Below, piece after piece: positions 33,093 through 44,854 of a stretch of DNA of 64,000 bases. Every line of letters starts with the position of its first letter. Within the stretch, counting starts at the first letter, position 1. The stretch covers positions 4,476,001-4,540,000 of the forward strand of contig CATNEN010000039.1 in the NCBI GenBank assembly GCA_950097015.1, in the 5' to 3' direction. Made by a program: the position numbers and the translations under genes. This stretch comes from Macrostomum hystrix. Lineage: Eukaryota; Platyhelminthes; Macrostomidae. The notes beneath the pieces were generated by a model. The model was given only the letters and a program-made list of their open reading frames with translations. It did no database searches and was not told where the DNA came from.

Positions 33093-34920
33093 CAAGAATT
33101 TTTGTTGCCGCCTGTTTTCTATGAAATAATTCTTGCAGTCGGTAAGAGTCGGCTGAGTGGGGCTGCAGTTCGAGTCTCTAACACACTTAGCTTGGACGGA
33201 TGAGACCTAATAGAGCAGATCGAAAGCTTCTGGTCCCAAAGACTCGCATAAGGGAGCAATCAGGAGTCTTTCTTCCCTCACTGTTGGGGCTTATTTTAGC
33301 CCCAGAGGGGATCGAAGAGTGTGAGATGATGGATGAGCTGGATTGGACGGGCGGAGTTCATGCCGAGGTTTTTAAAGGCAGCGTATAGAGTAACGGAGCC
33401 TTGAGAATGAGTCCATTCACTCGCAGCCCAGCTGCTAAGGGAAGGAGGGGCTGAGGTCGGCCTGTGATTGGCTGTGGCTTTTCTCTAGTCCCAATTTTTA
33501 ATCGCCAACAAAGTGTGCTCAAGCAACAAGTGTGAGAGTCAACTAGCATTTGGTGCTGATCAGTCGATCAATCAGCCGAGTCTGGGCTCCATTTGCTAGA
33601 GAAAAAAAACAAAATTTTAGTCTAAGAAGATTCTTAAAATTTAATTCAAGATTTAGAAATTCGTCAATTTGATGTCGAGTAGGCGATTTTCATCTACTCA
33701 ATTGAGCACAGCTTGGGCTTGAGAATGACCTCGATGAGATCATAAAGGCAGCGACGAGCTTAACGAGGCAAATAATGATGGCAGCGGGTCTGACCCTGCG
33801 TGGCCCCAGAGACAGCCGGATGTCCAGACGCTTAGAAACACACACGCACAGGAGGTGAAAGCATTGCGACATGTAATGACTCTGTGCTTTTTTTAACAAT
33901 AAAAACATCGGAAGAACCCCGTTCCTTCTTCTTCTTATCAGCCATCGTTTTTTTGACCTCTGCCTCTCGGTCCCCTCTCTGCCTGGCTACAAAACAGCTC
34001 TGCCTGATTAAATAGTCACCGTCCGGGATTAATTCCCTGCGACCACCGGGGAATCCGGGCCACGGTGAGCGGGCCTAGCAGGGTCAGGGGTTATGTAACA
34101 GGCGCGGAGAGTCGCCGTGCGCTGGTCGGGCCAGAATGATGCTTATCAAAACTTGCAAGATGCGTGCAGAATTTCCATCAAGAAGGGCAGTCGCATCTGC
34201 AGCCGCTGCCGCTGCCGCTGCCGCTATGGATTTCGCCCAGTTTCAAAGCTAAGCATCTAATAAATCCCCTTTAAAACTGACACTAAGCCACAGCTCCCAG
34301 GCTCCACTGGTTCACAGGTCATCTGCTTATTTCTGCTGATAAGGCTGATATTTTAAGAGGCCATCTCCGGATTTGCTGGCGTGACATTTCAGGTTTATGG
34401 AGGCATCTGAATAGGGCTTCGGTGTTGCTGACAATGTGAAAGCGGTGGATAATTCTGTTTTGTTAAAAGGCAACATTTCGGCTCACTTGGGGGTTGAATG
34501 GCGTCTCAAAATTTGACAGCTGAGTTGACTATTAGCCGGCTTCTCGTGTAGCATACTCAGCTATACTCAGCCGCTCAGCAGGTGACAAAAACCCATTAGC
34601 TGAAGACAAGACAAAGCCTTCTTGGTGGAGCAGTTTGCTATTAGAAGCTTGTCTAGGAGAAATAGCCTGATCTACCTTTGAAATAGTTGAGTAAGTTTTA
34701 CTTTCTTCACTGTTGAGTAAAGACGCACTGAGGTGTGATTGCATCTCAAAAAGTCGACAGTTTTAATGTAGGAAAAAAGTTCAGTGAGCCTTTTTTATGA
34801 TGCTTGATGCCATAGTTTGGCACTGAGAACCTTGGCCGGCAACTTTGGGAGACCGTGACAGCCTTTGGGGGCCATTAAGCATTGCTGTTTTTTGTACAGA
34901 CCTGCTTTTAAAGTCCTTGA
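33093..34920. other. Upstream region of protocadherin, no gene seen
   Basis: Unique-looking sequence that should include the promoter or leader intron of the protocadherin gene. A GC-richer part lies at 34010-34240, with a short CCGCTG repeat at 34201-34225. A tRNA-like fragment near 33150-33180 is too short to be a gene. No promoter element can be fixed. Confidence 0.45.
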
Positions 34921-34924
34921 AAAA

Positions 34925-35585
34925 CTGAGCTGTATCTAACAGGAACATGGCTGTGCCTAACAGGAACTGGGCTGTATCTAACAGGAACATGGCTGTGCCT
35001 AACAGGAACTGGGCTGTATCTAACAGGAACATAGCTGTGCCCAACAGGAACTGGGCTGTATCTAACAGGAACATGGCTGTGCCTAACAGGAACTGGGCTG
35101 TATCTAACAGGAACATAGCTGTGCCCAACAGGAACTGGGCAGTGGTTAACAGGAACTGGGCTGTATCTCACAGGAACATGGCTGTATCTAACAGGAACAT
35201 GGCTGTATCTAATAGGAACATGGCTGTATCTAACAGGAACATTTCTGTATCTAACAGGAACATGGCTGTATCTAACAGGAACATAGCTGTATCTAACAGG
35301 AACATTGCTGTATCTAACAGGAACATAGCTGTATCTAACAGGAACATTGCTGTATCTAACAGGAACATGGCTGTATCTAACAGGAACATGGCTGTATCTA
35401 ATAGGAACATGGCTGTATCTAACAGGAACATTGCTGTATCTAACAGGAACATGGCTGTATCTAACAGGAACATGGCTGTATCTAACAGGAACATGGCTGT
35501 ATCTAACAGGAACATGGCTGTATCTAACAGGAACATTGCTGTATCTAACAGGAACATGGCTGTATCTAACAGGAACATGGCTGAA
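34925..35585 (+). repeat. 21-bp repeat, 42-bp dimers in its first part
   Basis: About 31 units with core CTGTATCTAACAGGAACATG. From 34930 to about 35165 units alternate with a GTGCCTAACAGGAACTGGG type, making a 42-bp dimer; from 35165 on only the single 21-bp type is present. Both strands are open in some frames. Confidence 0.95.
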
Positions 35586-35946
35586 GGCCAAAAAATATCT
35601 GTGCAAAAATCTGCAGCACTTTGGTAATTCATTTGAGTTTCGCTGCTTATGCAACAGATGAGATTAAGCTATCAATGTGATATTTCCACACACTGCACTC
35701 AGTTCAAACTGGAGCATCTGAAATCCTACTCAAAACTGAGCAGGCTAAGTGGACAGCGAGAATCGCTTGGAAAGTGCCTTGTTGTTAATGGCCAGATGAG
35801 ATGGGCGAGTGCAGCTTAGGATAAAAGGACAAAGAAAAGGCCTGGTGGATAAAGGCTGGTGAAAATGAGTGGCGGACGCGAGTATTGAATGTGATGATGG
35901 CCCGAATGGTTTGAAATAAAAGGCTTGGCTCAAATAGCACAGAGGA

Positions 35947-37030
35947 GATTGGGACGATGGGAGATTGGGAAGATGGGAGATTGGGAAGATGGGAGATTGG
36001 GAAGATGGGAGATTGGGAAGATGGGAGATTGGGAAGATGGGAGATTGGGAAGATGGGAGATTGGGAAGATGGGAGATTGGGAAGATGGGAGATTGGGAAG
36101 ATGGGAGATTGGGAAGATGGGAGATTGGGAAGATGGGAGATTGGGAAGATGGGAGATTGGGAAGATGGGAGATTGGGAAGATGGGAGATTGGGAAGATGG
36201 GAGATTGGGAAGATGGGAGATTGGGAAGATGGGAGATTGGGAAGATGGGAGATTGGGAAGATGGGAGATTGGGAAGATGGGAGATTGGGAAGATGGGAGA
36301 TTGGGAAGATGGGAGATTGGGAAGATGGGAGATTGGGAAGATGGGAGATTGGGAAGATGGGAGATTGGGAAGATGGGAGATTGGGAAGATGGGAGATTGG
36401 GAAGATGGGAGATTGGGAAGATGGGAGATTGGGAAGATGGGAGATTGGGAAGATGGGAGATTGGGAAGATGGGAGATTGGGAAGATGGGAGATTGGGAAG
36501 ATGGGAGATTGGGAAGATGGGAGATTGGGAAGATGGGAGATTGGGAAGATGGGAGATTGGGAAGATGGGAGATTGGGAAGATGGGAGATTGGGAAGATGG
36601 GAGATTGGGAAGATGGGAGATTGGGAAGATGGGAGATTGGGAAGATGGGAGATTGGGAAGATGGGAGATTGGGAAGATGGGAGATTGGGAAGATGGGAGA
36701 TTGGGAAGATGGGAGATTGGGAAGATGGGAGATTGGGAAGATGGGAGATTGGGAAGATGGGAGATTGGGAAGATGGGAGATTGGGAAGATGGGAGATTGG
36801 GAAGATGGGAGATTGGGAAGATGGGAGATTGGGAAGATGGGAGATTGGGAAGATGGGAGATTGGGAAGATGGGAGATTGGGAAGATGGGAGATTGGGAAG
36901 ATGGGAGATTGGGAAGATGGGGGATTGGGAAGATGGGAGATTGGGAAGATGGGAGATTGGGAAGATGGGAGATTGGGAAGATGGGAGATTGGGAAGATGG
37001 GAGATTGGGAAGATGGGAGATTGGGAAGAG
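35947..37030 (+). repeat. 16-bp G-triplet ladder, about 67 near-identical copies
   Basis: GGGAGATTGGGAAGAT repeated about 67 times. GGG occurs every 8 bp with alternating 5-base spacers AGATT and AAGAT. Apart from the two ends, the only change I see is one A-to-G (GGGGG at 36919-36923). All plus frames are open, giving meaningless 362-410-codon frames. From 35586 to 35946 the sequence is unique and featureless. Confidence 0.97.
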
Positions 37031-37149
37031 GGTATAAAATTCAGAGTGGATAAGTGGATAAGGATAAGAACATCCAAGTTAAAAAAGAACAGAGACAAAA
37101 ATAGTAATGAATCTCAAAGTCGGAAGGCCTCAACACAGGCGGTGATCCC

Positions 37150-37182
37150 AGAGATCCCAGAGATCCCAGAGATCCCAATCCG
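37150..37182 (+). repeat. 9-bp repeat, 4 copies
   Basis: Four copies of AGAGATCCC shortly after the 16-bp ladder. From 37183 to 37610 follows unique sequence in which I see nothing else. Confidence 0.8.
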
Positions 37183-37614
37183 CATGTGATCCCAAGCTCG
37201 GTGCACACTCAGCATTAGCCCGGCAACTGCCGCAGCCTTGGCTAAGCCCGCCTTCGCGCACAAATAGCTAGCCGGCCAGCCTCCTTTTTCCTAGAAAATC
37301 CCAGCAATATCCCAGAGTAAATACCGCGGCACTGGAGCCCTGAATTTGGGATGATGGGCTTAGCCAGACTGACCGGTTTGAGACAGTTCATTCCCAGATG
37401 GGATATCGATACGCCAGGCACTGCGAAAGCCCCCGTGACTGCAGAAGGTCTTTGGCTTGCGGCCGTGCAGGGATGCTGCAATTATCAGCACTTGATCTGC
37501 GAGGGCCAAGGAAAGCCGAGGCGGAGGAGTTAGGGCCCGGATCTCCCCTTCATGTTTTTATTTGACTTCCCTTGACTACAAAAACACAGGCAGGATCAAT
37601 AAAAAGACCAAAAG

Positions 37615-38310
37615 ACAAGGGAAACAGGGAGAGACAGACAGGGATAGACAGGGATAGGCAGGGATAGAATGAGAGACAGACAGGGAGAGGCAGACGGAGA
37701 GAGACAGGGAGAGACAGAGGGAGAGACAGACAGGGATAGACAGGGATAGGCAGGGATAGAATGAGAGACAGACAGGGAGAGGCAGACAGGGAGAGAGACA
37801 GGGAGAGACAGACAGGGATAGACAGACAGGGAGAGACAGACAGGGAGAGACAAACAGGGAGAGACAAACAGGGAGAGACAAACAGGGATAGGCAGGGATA
37901 GAATGAGAGACAGACAGGGAGAGGCAGACAGGGAGAGAGACAGGGAGAGACAGACAGGGATAGACAGACAGGGAGAGACAGACAGGGAGAGACAAACAGG
38001 GATAGGCAGGGAAAGGCAGGGATAGAATGAGAGACAGACAGGGAGAGGCAGACAGGGAGAGGCAGACAGGGAGAGACAGACAAGGAGAGAGAGACAGGGA
38101 GAGACAGACAGGGAGAGACAGACAGGGAGAGACAGACAGGGAGAGACAGGGAGAGACAGACAGGGAGAGACAGACAGGCAGAGAGAGACAGGGAGAGACA
38201 GACAGGGAGAGAGACAGACAGGGAGAGAGACAGACAGGCAGAGACAGACAGGGAGAGACAGACAGGGAGAGACAGATAGGCAGAGACAGACTAAAAAGAG
38301 ACAGATAGAG
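37615..38310 (+). repeat. GACAGGGAGA-type compound repeat
   Basis: Purine-rich array of GACAGACAGGGAGA words interleaved with GGGATAGGCAGGGATAGAAT blocks that recur at least four times (37640, 37745, 37890, 38010), giving higher-order periodicity. Spurious minus frames of 177-275 codons result. Confidence 0.93.
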
Positions 38311-39300
38311 CAACAGACAACGGAAAGAGTGGGATTAAATTGAAAAGCAATTAAGCAAACACTTTGATTTAGTGTCGGATTGGTTTCAATTTGAAGCAAA
38401 GCAAAAAATGGCAAAAGGACCAAAGATCAAAGAAGGATTTCACGCAAGCACACACCTGTTCTATATTTTTCCCAACTTTTCAGTCTAGCATGTCCCATTT
38501 CCCAATGGAAGGTGTTGGGTGTCAGGTCTTTCACACCGGGTGGGTGGCTAGGTGCCTCTGCAATTAAAAACCCAAAGCCGTTGTGTTTCGGTTCAGACGC
38601 CTCGGGCAATGCTCTGGTCGGTGATACGTTAAGGAGAGAGACACAGAGATCATTTGAAGCGGAAACTCATATTCGTCACTTTATTGAGGCTCATTGCTGA
38701 GGGCACAAAGCGGCACACGACCTACTATTTTTGTTATCTCAAAGTTAGACTAATTTTTGCAGCTCCGGGTTTCAACCGAGTCCATAGCAACAGTCCCGGC
38801 ACTTCAAACGTATTATAGGACACAGCCTTGCCGGGTTTGCCAACGGATGATGAGAATTGGGGCCTGATCCTCACCACACGTCCACTCAACAACGGTGGCG
38901 CTAATCCGCATCCTGTGTCACACAGGCCAGGATTAACAGCAAATGTCACTTGGCGCAGGCTGAGCACAACACTCACCAGTGTGCTCAAACCCTCGGGGCA
39001 ATTTGAGCAGCCCTCCCTCACCTCACCGCCCACCTCACCGCCACCACCAGCAGCCGCCGCAATGGACTAATTCGATGGCGGAAGAAATGAATGAGGCGCC
39101 AGAGTGGATGAATGAGCGAATGCTTCTGGCTCTGCTCCTGAAAGCAACCACGCAGAGGCATGGAGAAATGACCGAATAACGGGACCACCTGCAGATTGGC
39201 ACTCTTGCTTCCGCCTGGTCTGATCCCCGTCTTGGCATCTCGATTTTTCCCCTGCAAGTCTAACATCCTCTTTCGATTTCTCCTCTTTTTTTTATTGTGC
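38311..39300. other. Intergenic, with one unassigned minus frame
   Basis: Unique-looking sequence. A 99-codon minus-strand frame (39033-38734) has balanced composition (for example VTFAVNPGLCDTGCGLAPPL) and begins in a GGT/GAG-rich stretch, but contains an internal GTGAGT and matches nothing I know. Low confidence that it is coding. Confidence 0.25.
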
Positions 39301-39309
39301 TCTCCTCAT

Positions 39310-39800
39310 TCTGCCTCGTTTTCTCCAATCTCTCCCCCCGTTTCTCCTCTCTCTTCCCCCCGTTTCTCCTCTCTCTTCTCCCCGTTTCTCCTCTCTCTTC
39401 CCCCCGTTTCCCCCCTCTCTCCCCCCGTTTCTCCAATCTCTCCCCCCGTTTCTCCTCTCTCTTCCACCCGTTTCTCCCCTCTCTTCCCCCCGTTTCTCCC
39501 CTCTCTCCCCCCGTTTCTCCAATCTCTCCCCCCGTTTCTCCTCTCTCTTCCCCCCGTTTCCCCCCTCTCTCCCCCCGTTTCTCCAATCTCTCCCCCCGTT
39601 TCTCCAATCTCTCCCCCCGTTTCTCCTCTCTCTTCCCCCCGTTTCTCCTCTCTCTTCTCCCCGTTTCTCCAATCTCTCCCCCGTTTCTCCATTCTCTCCC
39701 CGTTTCTCCCCTCTCTCCCCCCGTTTCTCCATTCTCTCCCCGTTTCTCCCCTCTCTACCCCCGTTTCTCCAATCTCCCCTCGTTTCCCCTCTCTCTCCCA
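39310..39800 (+). repeat. 20-22-bp pyrimidine repeat
   Basis: About 23 units with core CCCCGTTTCTCCTCTCTCTT and CCAATCTCT or CCCCTCTCT variants, almost pure pyrimidine on the plus strand. Frames on both strands are open by composition. Confidence 0.95.
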
Positions 39801-40789
39801 CGTTTCTTGTCCTCTCCACGACAAATTTTCTGTCGCTTATTTTCTCCAAATTGTCACGCTTTTTTTCAACTCTTGGGTCTCTTTGTCTCTTTAGTTTTCA
39901 GCAGCCTCTTGCTTCCCTCACTGTCTGATCCTCTGAAGAAGGCTATTCGTGAAATTTAAGTTTGTTTCTATGGACCAATGGATGCCGCTCTGGAACGAAA
40001 TCCCGCATTTCGTCTGCTTATCGATCCCTGAAATCTTGTTCAAAAATAATCCCCATTCATATGTTGTCCTGCAGTATTTTTTAAATAACACACAGTTGTA
40101 AATTACAGATTATAACAAACTTCAGTTTTTAGGCAATAAATAATGTTTTTTTCTACCTGTTTCAACCGCTATGCAACTAAACTTTTCAAACGCGCACGCA
40201 CACACAATTAAACTGCTTATTTTCAAATAATAGGTAGCTTGAGGACCGCGATAATGACCCAGCACGACCACCCGCTGTGTCCGCCATTCACTGCATACCT
40301 GTGTGTGGGTGTGTGTTCTGCATCTAATTGGGGAAATTTACTGACTTTAGTCGGCAGCATCACAATCCAGCCTTTCCGCCTATTTAACCGAAAGTGTAGC
40401 GCAAAGAAATTAAAGAGACGATTGTCCGACAGCCCAAAAATTCTCCCAGACTCTTTGCAAAACTCTTTCTCTCCCAAATTCAGGCACCTCTCACTGGGCC
40501 GGGTGAGTGAGGCGGGTGTGCGTGTTTTTCAACATGCGCGGATGATTTCCGCTGAGAGGTCCATTGTTTCACGGTTTAGCGGGAAATGAAAAAAAATTCT
40601 GACTTGTTTCGTGTAAGTTGGGATTTGGAAGCTTAACTGGGAAATGAAAAATCACTTTCTACAAAGTTTGCTAACGGGAATGAGTGCTGTCACCGCTGAC
40701 ACTTACATTTTACATGGCCGTAAAAAAGTACAGAATCTGTCAAACTAATTCCACTGATTTCGTCGATGATTCATTGCTGGGTAAAGTGT
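39801..40789. other. Intergenic unique sequence
   Basis: No gene or element recognised; short GTGTGTGGGTGTGTG stretch near 40300. Confidence 0.5.
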
Positions 40790-41085
40790 GGGGTGAGTGG
40801 CTCCTAACGCTTTTGCCTCTCGCACTGAGGTCCCTGGGCTCGATTCCGCTGCGAGGCCACATTCATTTCGGAGAGAAGGCTTGGCGGCTTGTCGTGCATT
40901 CAACGCTTTTGAGGGCCAACCTCCAAGGCACAGTGAGAGTGTACACTGCCAGACCGATGAGAAAGTCAGGGCAGATGTACACACCTGTGTGAGGGTGTGC
41001 ATGTGTACAGTATCTGTGTGCGTGTGTGCTCAGGAGTCAGCGAAATGGGCAGAATCGCCTGCTCGCTGGCTACGGGTCTAGTGAT
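40790..41085 (+). mobile_element. tRNA-derived SINE, family A, longest copy
   Basis: Begins with a tRNA-like head (GTGAGTGGCTCCTAACG; B-box-like GGCTCGATTCCG near 40837-40848) followed by GCGAGGCCACATTCATTT, GGCCAACCTCCAAGGCACAG, GTGTACACTGCC, GATGAGAAAGTCAGGGCAG, a GT-rich tail and GGCTACGGGTCTAGTGATCG. Order and spacing match the copies at 836-1062 (minus) and 62752-62965. Confidence 0.78.
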
Positions 41086-41164
41086 CGCACTCAACCCTCC
41101 TGCCGGCACTATCATGAGATTATTATAATTATAATACTCATGTGTACAGCTGCTAATTAGTCTA

Positions 41165-41260
41165 CGAATTGTTTCTCTCTGGCTGAGAATCGAACTTCCG
41201 ACCTCTCGGTCAGATTTTCGAAGCTACAAGCACTGGACAACCAGCTCCAATGACCTTAGA
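41165..41260 (-). mobile_element. tRNA-like SINE head, family uncertain
   Basis: On the minus strand CAGTGCTTGTAGCTTCGAAA, then CTGACCGAGAGGTCGGAAG and a B-box-like GTTCGATTCTC. This is the usual layout of a tRNA-derived SINE head, but cloverleaf pairing is imperfect and no body matching families A or B follows. Confidence 0.4.
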
Positions 41261-41960
41261 AAATGGCCCTGCGCAATGATCAGCTAAAAATACTTACACA
41301 ATAGACGCATTATCTACCCATTCATGCCCTGCATTTTCTCGATTTTTTTAATCCGCCAAAAATGTTGAAAGCCGACGAGCAGCGGACGAGACACGTTTGA
41401 GTTGGCGGTGAGAAAGAGACTTAACCTGTCATTTCTGGCCGGGAGGATAATCCCTACCTAGACTAAATGGGAGCAGATTTAAGTTGCTCTTCCCATTTTC
41501 AAGAGGAACAGAAAAAGCTAATCGAGGAAGACAATTTTCTGGTCGACTCATGCAGTTTTTTTCATGTCGAGAAATTGAAGAAAAATCTGTCAAAAATCCC
41601 TTCAAAAGCCGGCTTTGGCAGGTGCGAAGATCCCCGGGACAACAGGGCTCAGGGGATTATTTCCCGGACTTGGGGAGTCTGCTCAGCTGTTTTTTTGTCG
41701 GAGCAGATTTTTTCTCAAATCCCCTCGGGCGGGTTTTGAAAAATATCCCCAGAAACCAAATCTGGCCCTGGATTTTGCGATGTCAACTGTCCTGTCCAAC
41801 TATGCTGCTTAATTCTTTAATCTTTGATTTATTGGTTTGCAAGTGTGAGTATCGTCTCACATATCATCCGATCTATTCGTCTGTCCGTCTGTCTCCTTCC
41901 GCCTTTCTGAATTCCTAGAGTTCACAAATTCCTAGTCTTTGAGAAACTCCTGAAAATTAT
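41261..41960. other. Intergenic unique sequence
   Basis: Overlapping plus frames at 41467-41918 carry no domain I recognise and have no splice context. Confidence 0.4.
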
Positions 41961-41964
41961 TATT

Positions 41965-42760
41965 TTAGACTTTCTCATCCGCATCTAGCACTTTCTCATC
42001 CTCATCTAGCTCTTTCTCATCCACATCTAGCTCTTTCTCATCCACATCTAGCTCTTTCTCATCCACATCTAACTCTTTCTCATCCTCATCTAGCTCTTTC
42101 TCAACCTCATCTAACTCTTTATCATCCTCATCTAGCTCTTTCTCAACCTCATCTAACTCTTTCTCATCCTCATCTAACTCTTTCTTAACCTCATCTAACT
42201 CTTTCTCATCCTTATCTAGCTCTTTCTCATCCTCATCTAACTCTTTCTCATCCTCATCTAGCTCTTTCTCAACCTCATCTAACTCTTTCTCATCCTCATC
42301 TAACTCTTTCTTAACCTCATCTAACTCTTTCTCATCCTTATCTAGCTCTTTCTCATCCTCATCTAGCTCTTTCTCATCCTCATCTAGCTCTTTCTCATCC
42401 TCATCTAGCTCTTTCTCATCCTCATCTAGCTCTTTCTCATCCACATCTAGCTCTTTCTCATCCTCATCTAGCTCTTTCTCATCCTCATCTAGCTCTTTCT
42501 CATCCTCATCTAGCTCTTTCTCATCCTCATCTAACTCTTTCTCATCCTCATCTAGCTCTTTCTCATCCTCATCTAGCTCTTTCTCATCCTCATCTAACTC
42601 TTTCTCATCCTCATCTAGCTCTTTCTCATCCTTATCTAACTCTTTCTCATCCTCATCTAACTCTTTCTCGTCCTCATCTAACTCTTTCTCATCCTCATCT
42701 AGCTCTTTCTCGTCCTCATCTAACTCTTTCTCATCCTCATCCAGCCCTTTCTCACCTCTC
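41965..42760 (-). repeat. 21-bp repeat reading as KELDEDE heptads in one frame
   Basis: About 38 units, plus-strand core CATCCTCATCTAGCTCTTTC. On the minus strand a single frame is open through all units (E-K-E-L-D-E-D), while the other two minus frames have stops in nearly every unit. Variation in the open frame includes silent changes (CTA/TTA Leu, GAT/GAC Asp) and replacements E to V, E to K and D to V, but no stop. The frame runs from ATG 42840 to TAG-adjacent 41965 (291 codons). The non-repeat start (MVVGWPDAAPACVCALSGSW) has no known domain. Coding status is undecided. Confidence 0.9.
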
Positions 42761-43735
42761 TCAATCTTTCTCTCAAGTATCCAACTCCCAGACAAGGCGC
42801 AAACACAAGCAGGAGCTGCATCTGGCCAGCCAACAACCAACCCAATCGGTGCTAAATAGATTCGCTTCGCACCGATTGCAAGGCATGCGCCTGGTTACTA
42901 AAGTGAGGCGAAGATCTCCACCCAGGGGGGGGACACGAGCCACCGACCGTGACGACTGGAGCAGCAGCTCTCGGGGCTGCCTGTTCCTGGGCCGTGTGCT
43001 CCTCCAAAAAAATGAGAAATATATATCCCGCCGGGCTAGGAGAGACAATTTGAAAATTCGCTTCCTTGTGAGCTAAAGCAACTCAAAAGTCTTGGAGAGT
43101 TTGAGTGAGGAGATTTTGCAGTTGCTGCTGCTGGGACAATCTCCCCCCTGGGCATAGGGGGCTCTCGAATCATTTTTTTATTTCGGCTTGGGATAAATTT
43201 TACGAGTACTCAGGGAGGACAGGAGCAGCTGAGGATGGCCGGTCAAGTGGGGGTGGGGATGGGTTAGAGACAGACGGACGGGGCCCAGAATTTTAAACTG
43301 CCATCGGGGGGCGCCCAACGCGGAATGCTAATAAATTGATTGCGTGCTCCGATAAAAACTCAGTCCAAACTCAGGCGTAGAATATCTTCAAAGATATTGC
43401 TGACCCGTTGGCATTAGTCTGCCTGTGTTGGCCCAGGTCAAGCTGAGGACGCACAAGAGAACCCCCTGCAGCTGCAATCCTGTTGCTAAGCTGTTCCTGG
43501 CGTGCACTCTCGAAATTGTCTGTTCTGGAGGGCTTATGCAACAGTTGCAGCGGTTTTGCAATCTTGTTACATCGCCTCAAGTTATTGATGCTTAGACTGA
43601 ACATTATTTAGGCGAGTGTTGTCAGAAACTGTCTTCCATTTAGCTCTACCATTCGCACTCTTCCAACTACCTCGATTGGACTGGACATTGCAAAAACACA
43701 GAAACAGCGCGGGCGAGAGAGTAGTTTGATTACAG
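42761..43735. other. Intergenic unique sequence
   Basis: Mixed composition, with an 8-G run at about 42925-42932 and a 7-bp inverted repeat TCGGTGC/GCACCGA at about 42846-42876. No gene recognised. Confidence 0.45.
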
Positions 43736-43739
43736 ATGG

Positions 43740-44125
43740 GTAAGTAAGATAAGAGAGAGGTAAGTGAGATAATAGAGAGAGGTAAGTGAGATAATAGAGA
43801 GAGGTAAGTAAGATAAGAGAGAGAGGTAAGTGAGATAATAGAGAGAGGTAAGTGAGATAATAGAGAGAGGTAAGTGAGATAATATAGAGAGTTAAGTGAG
43901 ATAAGAGAGAGGTAAGTGAGATAAGAGAGAGGTAAGTGAGATAAGAGAGAGAGGTAAGTAAGATAAGAGAGAGGTAAGTGAGATAAGAGAGAGGTAAGTG
44001 AGATAAGAGAGGGGGGTAAGTGAGATAAGAGAGAGAGGTAAGTGAGATAAGAGAGAGAGGTAAGTGAGATAAGAGAGAGAGGTAAGTGAGATGAGAGAGA
44101 GAGGTAAGTGAGATAAGAGATAGAT
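43740..44125 (+). repeat. 20-22-bp repeat carrying a consensus 5' splice-donor motif
   Basis: About 18 units with core GAGGTAAGTGAGATAAGAGA. Nearly every unit contains AGGTAAGT, the ideal animal splice-donor sequence, on the plus strand. No plus-strand gene is recognised here. Confidence 0.95.
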
Positions 44126-44850
44126 CAAACGAGAAAAGTTTCGGAATGAAACAAATAGTTTTAATTAGATTGTGCCAATATAACAACAACAAGTTCCCAA
44201 ATCACTCACCAGTTTTTATCTAGCAACTTGGATTCGCAGGCTAGGACAGAAACGATAGTTGGCCCAACTGCAGGTGTGAAAATGATGACGCAACTTGATC
44301 GCTGGAAGATTTACAACCTCGACAGGTCGCAGTGGCAGTTCATATTGTGCAGCAGGATCTGCATGATCAGAAACAATTTCAAAATAATAAGCTGATGTAT
44401 TATAACAAATGAATTAGTTTCACATGCCCAGCAGACCAGCAGTGCTGTGGGGTGTCTGGTTACCCCACTTACGCATGGTACCCGCATGAATTCAAAATAG
44501 ATATTTTGCCGCTTGTGGGTCGAGTAACTCGAGCCATCCCAGCCTGTCTGTTTGCTGTTCGACCTAAATGCAACAAAATGCGCACCATGGGAAAGTCTCA
44601 GATTTCTTCGTGGAGAATCAGTCAGTCAACTTCCGGAACTCTCTTCACGCAGCTTTAGCTTTGGCTTTCTGGCTCTCAGGGGCGGGGGCCTGTTACTACA
44701 GCTTTCACTTTCTTGTGCCTGAAGAAGTGAGTAGCAAGACTGCATTAGAAAGTAAATGAGCAAATGAGAGCAAAAGAGCTGCACTGGTTTGCTGGCGGAA
44801 TTTGATTCAACTCTGGACAAGAGAAAACAGCAATGCGAAATGAGTAACGG
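44126..44850. other. Intergenic unique sequence
   Basis: A short plus frame around 44282-44396 (QLDRWKIYNLDRSQWQF) looks mildly protein-like. Minus-strand splice-like signals occur nearby (CTGATCATGCAG; CTG/GTGAGTG), but I could not build a consistent exon. Confidence 0.3.
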
Positions 44851-44854
44851 TGTG

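Noticed and set aside
33150-33182. tRNA-like A and B box words near the protocadherin 5' end
   Set aside because: CGGCTGAGTGG and AGTTCGAGTC are only about 7 bases apart, too close for a tRNA; no cloverleaf.
35925-37189. Four long frames (362-437 codons) over the 16-bp ladder
   Set aside because: Every plus frame and one minus frame are open because of the monomer; not evidence of coding.
39196-39959. Frames of 172-232 codons on both strands
   Set aside because: They follow the CCCCGTTTCTCC array and are compositional.
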